Source of the DNA: JBBRYK01 sp038237665
GTDB taxonomy: Bacteria; Actinomycetota; Thermoleophilia; Gaiellales; Gaiellaceae
DNA length: 6,089 nucleotides
Direction of reading: 5' to 3'
NCBI GenBank assembly: GCA_038237665.1
Contig: JBBRYK010000118.1
Location: 1-6,089 of the forward strand
Shown: in pieces, positions 1 through 5,400 of the stretch
Layout of the letters: the number at the start of each line of letters is the position of its first letter
Position numbering within the stretch: the first letter of the stretch is position 1
Notes under the pieces: model-generated
Told to the model about the DNA's origin: nothing
Databases searched by the model: none
Seen by the model: only the letters and a program-made list of their open reading frames with translations
Position numbers and translations under genes: made by a program

Positions 1-1
1 C

Positions 2-259
2 CTCTCGCAGGGCGTTCTCTTCTTCGTTCTGCCCGGCGCCGCGCAGGCGACGAAGTACGCGGCCGCGTACTTCGCCGGGCTGATCATCTCGCCGCTCCTG
101 TTCCTCGGCGCCGCGCTGCTCTATTTCGACCAGGCCGCTCGCCTTGTACGCTCGGCCTCCCGACCCAGGAGGAGCCGAAATGCCGAAGTACCTGTTGATG
201 ACGACGCTGACCTCTCAGGGCGTGCAGACGCTCAAGGCGAACCCGGACCGGCTGCGTGA
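2..259 (+). CDS. C-terminal fragment of an integral membrane protein (5' end outside window)
   Basis: The frame beginning at base 2 is open until a TGA at 257-259. It reads a hydrophobic stretch of about 40 residues (LFFVLPGAAQ, then AAAYFAGLIISPLLFLGAAL, then LYFDQAARLVRS), which looks like a last transmembrane helix followed by a short basic cytoplasmic tail. The 'LLYFDxxAR' ending resembles the C-terminus of multi-helix membrane proteins of the DUF975 / glycerophosphodiesterase-membrane-domain kind; this is recall from partial sequence, not a domain match. The last 26 or so residues (after about base 180) are polar and low in complexity, and they overlap the start of the GYD gene by 80 bases in another frame. 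That is longer than the usual coupling overlap, so the tail may be an unselected read-through, or the true end may be altered by a frameshift. It is co-directional with the GYD gene and may be co-transcribed with it. The family assignment is uncertain; that it is a membrane protein is fairly clear. Confidence 0.6.
   Translation, partial: LSQGVLFFVLPGAAQATKYAAAYFAGLIISPLLFLGAALLYFDQAARLVRSASRPRRSRNAEVPVDDDADLSGRADAQGEPGPAA
167..174 (+). promoter_or_regulatory. Ribosome binding site that fixes the GYD gene start
   Basis: AGGAGGAG is a near-perfect anti-Shine-Dalgarno match five bases before the ATG at 180. It decides between that ATG and the upstream TTG at 144, which has no such site. Confidence 0.85.
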
Positions 260-464
260 GGTCAACCGTGACGTCGAGGAGCTGGGCGCGAAGGTGCTGC
301 ACCAGTGGGCTCTCGTCGGCCCGTACGACTTCGTGAACGTCGTCGAGGCACCCGATACGGCGACGATCGCGAACGTCTCGATCACGCTGGCCGCGCGGGG
401 TAGCTCGAAGATCCAGAGCTACGAGGCGATCGAGATCGACGACTTCTTGAATCAGCTCAGCTGA
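180..464 (+). CDS. GYD domain-containing protein
   Basis: This 94-residue protein begins MPKYLLMTTLTSQGVQTLK and carries the family-defining GPYDFVNVVEAPD segment (residues 47-59). The pattern is that of GYD-domain proteins (Pfam GYD, COG4274): a small alpha/beta ferredoxin-like fold, strand-helix-strand, with the conserved G-x-YD-F-V turn and a final strand (SYEAIEIDDFL). Family length is about 90-110 residues, so it is complete. No biochemical role is established for the family; it is probably a soluble cytoplasmic oligomer. The start is the ATG at 180 because an AGGAGGAG ribosome binding site lies at 167-174, five bases upstream. A longer reading from a TTG at 144 would add 12 unconserved residues and is rejected. 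The gene begins inside the reading frame of the upstream membrane protein, which suggests translational coupling. Its stop overlaps the stop of the convergent peptidase gene. Confidence 0.93.
   Translation: MPKYLLMTTLTSQGVQTLKANPDRLREVNRDVEELGAKVLHQWALVGPYDFVNVVEAPDTATIANVSITLAARGSSKIQSYEAIEIDDFLNQLS
457..464. other. Palindromic octamer holding both stop codons of two convergent genes
   Basis: TCAGCTGA is its own reverse complement. Read on the plus strand its last three bases are the TGA of the GYD gene; read on the minus strand they are the TGA of the P1 peptidase gene. The two genes therefore overlap tail to tail by eight bases and no intergenic space is left for a dedicated terminator. 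Confidence 0.9.
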
Positions 465-1419
465 CGGCGCTCAGCACGGCGTCCCAGGCCAGCTCGGAGG
501 CGACCACGCCGAGCCCGATCGACTCCAGGATCGGGCTCTCGACCTCGTTCGTCGTCACGGCGTAGAGCACGTCCCCGTCGACGAGTGCGTGGAAGGGCTG
601 GATCGCCCGGGCCATCGAGGCGTGGACCTGGCGGCCCAGCGTGCGCAGGCCGCGGTCGTCCAACCTCTGGTTCGTCACCACCACGGTGAGGGTCGTGTTC
701 CCGGGAAGCGGACGCACGGGCGCGCCGGTTGCGAGCCGTGCCTCGACCCCGGGAACGAGAGCCGCGCGCTCGCCCGTGGCCGGGTCGAGGTGGCCTCGGA
801 CGACGTTTCCGTTCCGGTCGACGACGGCGCCGACGGCGTTCACGACGGTGAAGACGCCGATCTTCGTCTCGCCGACCTGCCGGAACGCTGCACCCTGTCC
901 CGCCGGCTCGCCCTGGTCGTAGGCGAAGGTCTTCCCCGCGGCGGCTGAGCGCCCGGCGCCGCGCGGGCCGAGCGGGAACACACCGGGCCGCGCAGCCCGA
1001 AGCGCGGCTCTGCCGAGCGCCTTGTCGGGATAGACGGCGTTGTCGCGCGGCCCCCAGTCGAAGATGATCGCGCCCGACACGAGCGGGATCTCCAGCCAGC
1101 CCGTCGCGTAGCCGCGCTGGGCGAAGATCTCCGCGGCGACCCCGGTGGCCGCCTCGAGCCCGTAGAGCGACCCACCCGCGAGGCAGATCGCATGGACCCA
1201 CTCGTAGCCGCCCAGCGTGCCGGGCGAGCCGCCGCGAACGTCTGTCGCGCAGGCGGCCCCGTCCGGGAGAAACGAGAAGACGGTGCAGCCGGTCGGCCCC
1301 TCGTCGTACTCGGCGCAGCCGACGGCGAGGCCTGGGAAGTCGAACTCGAGCACGGCTCCGTCGAAGTCGAAGTCGGTGTGCGGGACGAGCTCGGTGTTGT
1401 CGTTCGTCACCCGTGCCAC
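457..1419 (-). CDS. P1 family (S58, DmpA/NylC-like) self-processing peptidase/amidohydrolase
   Basis: This 320-residue protein carries the hallmarks of the P1/DmpA/NylC N-terminal-nucleophile hydrolases, which cut themselves into alpha and beta chains. Visible motifs are WVHAICLAGGSLYGLEAATGV (residues 74-94; in parts a family signature), TVVNAVGAVVD (191-201) and GNTTLTVVVTN (240-250). By analogy with NylC, where cleavage at Asn266/Thr267 exposes the Thr nucleophile, cleavage should fall between Asn241 and Thr242, giving a 241-residue alpha chain and a 79-residue beta chain. Asn194, Asp281 and Asp283 lie at exactly the NylC spacings from the nucleophile (Asn219, Asp306, Asp308), and Lys163 is one residue off the Lys189 position. 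The substrate cannot be read from sequence: family members act on N-terminal D-/beta-residues of peptides or on amide oligomers. No signal peptide is seen, so it is likely cytoplasmic. The start is a GTG at 1419 without a clear ribosome binding site; GTG at 1410 (Val4) is the alternative. A hairpin separates it from the gene upstream, so it probably has its own promoter. Confidence 0.93.
   Translation of the reverse strand: MARVTNDNTELVPHTDFDFDGAVLEFDFPGLAVGCAEYDEGPTGCTVFSFLPDGAACATDVRGGSPGTLGGYEWVHAICLAGGSLYGLEAATGVAAEIFAQRGYATGWLEIPLVSGAIIFDWGPRDNAVYPDKALGRAALRAARPGVFPLGPRGAGRSAAAGKTFAYDQGEPAGQGAAFRQVGETKIGVFTVVNAVGAVVDRNGNVVRGHLDPATGERAALVPGVEARLATGAPVRPLPGNTTLTVVVTNQRLDDRGLRTLGRQVHASMARAIQPFHALVDGDVLYAVTTNEVESPILESIGLGVVASELAWDAVLSAVS
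511..538. repeat. Perfect 10-bp inverted repeat, possible embedded terminator
   Basis: GAGCCCGATC (511-520) and GATCGGGCTC (529-538) are exact reverse complements around an 8-base loop. The repeat lies inside the 3' part of the peptidase gene and 46 bases past the GYD stop, so the GYD transcript could fold it as a 3' hairpin. No T-run follows on the plus strand. Whether it terminates transcription is inference; it may also simply reflect codon choice around the S-P-I and I-G-L segments. Confidence 0.4.
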
Positions 1420-1427
1420 GGCGGGAG

Positions 1428-1433
1428 ACTCTA
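1428..1433 (-). promoter_or_regulatory. Possible -10 element of the peptidase gene, suggesting a leaderless mRNA
   Basis: On the minus strand TAGAGT ends eight bases before the GTG start at 1419. That places a predicted transcription start at or next to the GTG, which would explain the missing ribosome binding site; leaderless mRNAs are common in actinobacteria. No convincing -35 hexamer is seen at 16-18 bases upstream, so this is weak. Confidence 0.3.
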
Positions 1434-1460
1434 AGGCTCTAACGCCCTCGAACGGGCGAC

Positions 1461-1491
1461 GGCCGGGCCGCTCAATCCGAGCGGCCCGGCC
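1461..1491 (-). terminator. Strong GC hairpin after the repeat-protein gene
   Basis: GGCCGGGCCGCTC (1461-1473) pairs perfectly with GAGCGGCCCGGCC (1479-1491) around the 5-base loop AATCC. On the minus strand it begins 21 bases after the stop of the repeat-protein gene and is followed by a smaller hairpin (CGCCC 1443-1447 with GGGCG 1454-1458). There is no T-run, so it is either a U-less terminator, as often proposed in high-GC bacteria, or a 3' end stabiliser. It separates the repeat-protein gene from the peptidase gene downstream on the same strand. Confidence 0.7.
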
Positions 1492-1512
1492 TTGGAGGAA
1501 GCCTTGGTCCGA

Positions 1513-2310
1513 CTACGAGGCGGACGCGTGGCCCATCGGGCCGTGCGGCCTCAGCTGACGCCGGAGGGCGAACATCGCCAACCCGAGCAGGACGATCCCG
1601 AAGGCTGAGCCGAACCCGATGCCCGCGTCGGCCCAGTCGAAGCGCGAGACGCTGACGGTCACGACGGGCTCATGCGCGACCCTGGCGGCATCACGAGTGT
1701 CTGCCGAGCGTCCGTCGATCACCGACGTCTGCGCGGCGGAGACCGCGTCGAGCGTGTCGGCCGAGCGTCCGTCGAGGTAGACGGAGCTGCTGTTGTTGTT
1801 GAGCGCCGCCTGGATGGAGCTGTCGAGCGGCACGTTCGACTGCGCCGAGTACACCGCGTCGAGCGTGTCAGGGGAGCGCCCGTCCAGGTAGAGGGAGTAG
1901 CCGTTGTTGTTGAGCGCTGCCTGGATGGAGCTGTCGAGCGGCACGTTCGCCTGTGCCGAGACCGCATCGAGCGTGTCCGGCGAGCGTCCGTCGAAGTAAA
2001 CGGAACTCTCGTTGTTGTTCATCGCAGCCTGGATGGAGCTGTCGAGCGGCACGATCGGCTGTGCCGAGACGGCGTCGAGGGTGTCCGCGGAGCGCCCGTC
2101 GAACCTGGCGATCGTCGCCGAGTACACCGCGTCCATCGTGTCGGGCGAGCGCCCGTCGAGCGACGCGATCTGCGCCGACTGCATCGCGTCGACGGTGTCG
2201 GGGGATGGTCCTCCCGCGAGCGCGCCGGGAGTCCCGATCGCCGCCACCGCGAGACCGAACGCCAGCCCCTTCAGGAACCGCATCCTTCTCGTGTAGGTCT
2301 TGCCGGTCAT
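1513..2310 (-). CDS. Exported, C-terminally anchored DGRS(P/A)DTxDA-repeat protein of unknown function
   Basis: I do not recognise a functional domain in this 265-residue protein. Seen in order: a basic n-region with an h-region (residues 15-29) and an ALA-GG signal-peptidase-I-like site after Ala32; seven DGRS(P/A)DTxDA motifs starting at residues 33 (degenerate, GGPSPDTVDA), 52, 71, 107, 143, 180 and 199; one hydrophobic helix (about 229-249, IGFGSAFGIVLLGLAMFALR) with a following RRQLR stop-transfer tail. The spacing is 19, 19, 36, 36, 37 and 19 residues; the long units carry an extra VPLDSSIQAAxNNN block. Predicted topology is repeats outside, a short tail inside. It contains no cysteine in the mature part, no LPxTG and no catalytic signature. 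The start is the ATG at 2310, which has AGGAGG a few bases upstream; the frame is open to 2379 but that extension lacks a site. ATG 2283 is a poorer alternative. It is transcribed divergently from the large regulator, 145 bp away. Confidence 0.85.
   Translation of the reverse strand: MTGKTYTRRMRFLKGLAFGLAVAAIGTPGALAGGPSPDTVDAMQSAQIASLDGRSPDTMDAVYSATIARFDGRSADTLDAVSAQPIVPLDSSIQAAMNNNESSVYFDGRSPDTLDAVSAQANVPLDSSIQAALNNNGYSLYLDGRSPDTLDAVYSAQSNVPLDSSIQAALNNNSSSVYLDGRSADTLDAVSAAQTSVIDGRSADTRDAARVAHEPVVTVSVSRFDWADAGIGFGSAFGIVLLGLAMFALRRQLRPHGPMGHASAS
1774..2100 (-). repeat. Three in-frame tandem repeats of 108, 108 and 111 bp inside the repeat-protein gene
   Basis: The three long protein units (residues 71-106, 107-142, 143-179) correspond to 1993-2100, 1885-1992 and 1774-1884. 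A 27-bp core is identical in all three, at 1808-1834, 1919-1945 and 2027-2053, including silent positions, while flanking parts diverge. All unit lengths are multiples of three, so copy number could change without breaking the frame. Confidence 0.9.
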
Positions 2311-2316
2311 TGCTCT

Positions 2317-2325
2317 TCCTCCTCT
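2317..2325 (-). promoter_or_regulatory. Ribosome binding site of the repeat-protein gene
   Basis: On the minus strand the purine run GAGGAGGAAG precedes the ATG at 2310 with suitable spacing. This supports residue 1 as the Met of MTGKTYTRR rather than the first codon of the longer open frame that starts at 2379. Confidence 0.8.
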
Positions 2326-2329
2326 GCCT

Positions 2330-2348
2330 GGATCGCCCTGTGCGATCC
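2330..2348 (-). promoter_or_regulatory. Inverted repeat in the leader of the repeat-protein gene (possible operator or hairpin)
   Basis: GGATCGC (2330-2336) and GCGATCC (2342-2348) are exact reverse complements around CCTGT. The element lies about five bases upstream of the purine-rich ribosome binding site of the repeat-protein gene. It could be a protein-binding operator or an mRNA hairpin beside the start; nothing in the sequence decides between them. The GGATCG half also occurs at 2381-2386. Confidence 0.4.
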
Positions 2349-2385
2349 GATCTGGGCGTAGAAGACCGCAGGGCGCCAAAGGATC

Positions 2386-2414
2386 GGTTACCCCGCGGTA
2401 ACGGCCTGGTTAAG
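2386..2414. promoter_or_regulatory. Three heptamer direct repeats in 11-bp register: candidate AfsR/SARP-type binding site
   Basis: GGTTACC (2386-2392), GGTAACG (2397-2403) and GGTTAAG (2408-2414) start exactly 11 bp apart, with 4-bp spacers CCGC and GCCT. Heptamers with 4-bp spacers on one face of the helix are the known arrangement for SARP regulators and for OmpR/PhoP-type winged-helix proteins. The first two units also form the palindrome GTTACC-CCGC-GGTAAC (2387-2402), which leaves a dimeric regulator as an alternative reader. The array sits upstream of the shared-leader block of the regulator gene and could also act on the divergent repeat-protein gene. Binding by the adjacent regulator is inference. 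Confidence 0.5.
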
Positions 2415-2417
2415 GGG

Positions 2418-2455
2418 CGCGTTTCCCGTTAGCGTCAGCGGCGGGAAGGGAGACG
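2418..2455 (+). promoter_or_regulatory. Promoter/leader of regulator 1 (copy 1 of a shared motif)
   Basis: The block GCGCGTTTCCCGTTAGCGTCA followed by GGCGGGAAGG ends at the ribosome binding site (AAGGGAG, 2446-2452) and the ATG at 2456; an almost identical block precedes regulator 2. TAGCGT at 2430-2435 fits the TANNNT form of a -10 hexamer, with TGGTTA (2407-2412) at 17 bp as a weak -35 that overlaps the third heptamer. If this is right, the mRNA leader is only about 14 bases. Confidence 0.5.
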
Positions 2456-5400
2456 ATGGAGTTCCAGATCCTCGGGCCGCTCGAGGTCCGCGATAACGGT
2501 CAAGCCGTCGCGATCGGGGGCGGAAAGCAACGGGCGCTCCTGGCCCTCTTGCTCCTTCGGCCGAACGAGGTCGTCTCCAACGACACGCTGATCGACGAGC
2601 TCTGGCACGGCGAGCCTCCCGACACCGCCCGCAAGGCGCTGCAGGTGCACGTCTCGAACCTCCGGAAGGCGCTCGGCGACGATCGGATCGTGACGCAGGC
2701 GCCCGGGTACCGGCTGCGGCTGGAGCCGGGGGAGCTCGACCTGGAGCGCTTCGAGACGCTCCGCGGGGAGGGGGGCGCCGAGGGCCTGCGCCGGGCTCTC
2801 GCCCTCTGGCGTGGAGCCCCGCTCGCCGACTTCGCCTACGAGCCGTTCGCACAGGCGGAGCGTGCTCGGCTGGAGGAGCTTCGTTTGACGACCATCGAGC
2901 AGCGGATCGAGGCCGACCTTCGCCTGGGCCGCCACGCGGATCTCGTCTCCGAGCTCGAAGGCCTGGTTGGCGCGGAACCGCTGCGGGAGCGCCCCCGCGC
3001 TCAGCTGATGCTGGCCCTCTATCGCTGCGGACGCCAGGCGGACGCGTTGGAGACCTATCAAGCGGCACGGCGGGTGCTCGTCGATCAGCTCGGGATCGAA
3101 CCGGGCCGTACGCTCCAGGAGCTCGAGCGGGAGATTCTCCGCCAGGAGCCGGCGCTGGACTGGATAGCTCCGAAGGAAGCGGTGTCACCGCCTGAGGCAG
3201 GCGCCGCAGCGCCCCGCGCCGCCGGCATGTTCGTCGGCCGCGAGCGAGAGCTTGTACGGGGCCGAGGGGCCCTCGATCAGGCGCTGGCCGGCCGCGGCCG
3301 GCTGGTTCTGATCTCCGGCGAGCCCGGGATCGGCAAGAGCCGGTTCGCCGAGGAGCTGACGGGCCCGGCTGCCGCCCTCGGGGCTGCCGTTCTCATCGGC
3401 CGCTGCTGGGAAGCCGGCGGTGCACCGCCGTACTGGCCGTGGACGCAGGCGCTGCGCACGTATGTCCGCCGCTGCGACCCGAAGGTGTTGCAAGCGCAGC
3501 TGGGCTCCGGCGCCGCCGATGTGGCGAACGTCGTTCCGGATATCCGAACCGTCCTCACCGACGTTCGTGAACCGGGTCCCTCCGAGTCCGAGGGTGCGCG
3601 CTTTCGTCTCTTCGAGTCGGTCGCCGGGTTCCTCGAGCGGGCGTCCCGGGAGCAGCCGCTCGTGCTCTGCCTGGACGACCTGCACGCCGCGGATGCACCC
3701 TCGCTCCTCCTTCTGCAATTCCTCGCCCCGGAACTCGAGCGAACGCGCATGCTGATCGTCGGCGCCTACCGCGATCTCGATCCGACGATCTCGGATCAGC
3801 TTGCCTCGACGCTGGCCGAGGTCTCTCGGCTCGACTCGACCGAGCGAATCGCGCTCGGTGGCCTCTCCGAGGCCGAAGTGCTCCGGGTTGTCGAGTTGAG
3901 CGCAGGGATCCACCCACCGGAGAGCCTCGGCGTCAGATTGCACGCCGACACGGAGGGAAATCCACTTTTCGTCGGCGAGTTGGTGCGTCTGTTCGGCGCC
4001 GAGGGCCGCTTGGAAGACCCCGGGACGCGCATCGCGGTTCCCGACACCGTTCGGGAGGTCATCGACCGCCGGCTACGCCGCCTCTCGAGCGAATGCCGAA
4101 GAGTCCTGACACTCGCGTCGATCGTGGGGCGCGAATTCGGGCTCGTCGCCCTCGAACGGGTCGCGGACTACACGGGCATCGACAAGCTGCTCGAGGTCCT
4201 GGACGAGGCGATCGAGGCCCGCGTCATCAGTGAGGTCCCGGGCGCGCTCGGCCGCCTCCGCTTTGCGCACGCGCTGATCCGCGACACGCTCTACAGCGAC
4301 CTCCCTGCCACGCAGCGGGTGCGGCTGCACCGCCGCGTCGCCGCGGTTCTCGCGGAGCTCTACGCGGCCGATCTCGAACCGCACCTCACGGAGCTCGCTC
4401 ACCATTACGTAGCGGCGATTCCGGCCGTCGACGCGGCCGTTGCGGTCGACTACGCGCGCCGCGCAGGCGACCGGGCTCTCTCGCTCCTCGCCTACGAGGA
4501 GGCTGCGCGACTCTACGAAACGGCTCTCGGCGCGGGACCGACCGATGAGGGAGCGCGGTGCGAGCTTCTCCTCTCGCTCGGCGAGGCCGAGATTCGGGCC
4601 GGAAACAACTCGGCCGCGAAGACGACCTTCCTCGAGGCCGCCGATGTTGCGCGAACCCTCGGCCTGACGCGCGAGTTTGCGCGTGCGGCGGCCGGCTACG
4701 GCGGCCGGATCGTCTGGGTACGGGCCGGAAGCGACGAACGCCTCGTCCCCCTGCTCGAGGAAGCCCTGGCCGCGCTCGGCGAGGACGACGTCGAGCTCCG
4801 GGTCAGGCTTCTCAGCCGTCTGGCAGGAGCTCTTCGTGACGAGCCTTCACGGGATCGCCGCGACGCGCTGAGCAAGGAGGCAGTGGCGCTCGCCCGCGGG
4901 GTGGGGAACCCTGGTGCACTCGCGTACGCCCTCGACGGGCGCGTCGCCGCCATCCTGGCGCCCGACACGGTCTCGGAGCTCTTCGCCCTCGCGACCGAGC
5001 AGCGTGAGGTGGCCGAGCGCTGCGGGAACATGGAACTCGTCGTCGGGGCGGGCTCGTGGCGCGTCATGGCACAGCTCCTGGTCGGCGACGTCCCCGGGGC
5101 GGAGGCCGACCTGGCTACGGCGACGCGACTGGCGGAGGAGCTGAAGCAACCCGTCCACGAGTGGCGCGTCCGCTGTGAGCGGGCGATGATGGAGATCGCG
5201 GCCGGAAGGTTTACGGAGGCGGAGAAGCTGAGCGAGCAGGCGCTCGCGCTCGGCGAGGGCGCGCTGCACGGCGCCGCGATCCCGATGCACCGCCTCCAGC
5301 GCTACACGCTCGCCGAGCTTCGCGGCGGTCTCGAAGACGTCGAGCCGACGATTCGTGACCTCGTTGACGAGCATCCGGCGCGGCCGGTGTTCCGGTGCAC

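Noticed and set aside
144..179. Upstream TTG start for the GYD protein
   Set aside because: It would add 12 residues without family similarity and without a ribosome binding site, while the ATG at 180 has an ideal one and matches the usual family N-terminus.
1774..2100. CRISPR-like periodic repeats
   Set aside because: Units are 108-111 bp, in frame, and encode a conserved protein repeat; there are no short repeats separated by unique spacers of constant length.
2269..2310. Twin-arginine signal in the repeat protein (TRRMRFLK)
   Set aside because: The double arginine is followed by two residues rather than one before FLK, so it misses the RRxFLK pattern; an ordinary Sec signal with an ALA cleavage site is the simpler reading.
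1672..2361. Long open frame on the plus strand (229 codons) opposite the repeat-protein gene
   Set aside because: It is rich in Arg/Val repeats that merely mirror the DGRS-repeat codons on the other strand, and has no ribosome binding site. The minus-strand frame has a signal peptide, a membrane anchor and a strong ribosome binding site.
2311..2379. N-terminal extension of the repeat protein upstream of ATG 2310
   Set aside because: It would place a polar, Arg/Gly-rich stretch before the signal peptide, overlap the leader inverted repeat, and ignore the strong ribosome binding site before 2310.
2435..3061. Minus-strand open frame of 208 codons over the regulator start
   Set aside because: It is a shadow of the wHTH-BTAD coding region, which has clear domain motifs in the plus frame; similar GC-driven shadows run along the whole regulator gene.
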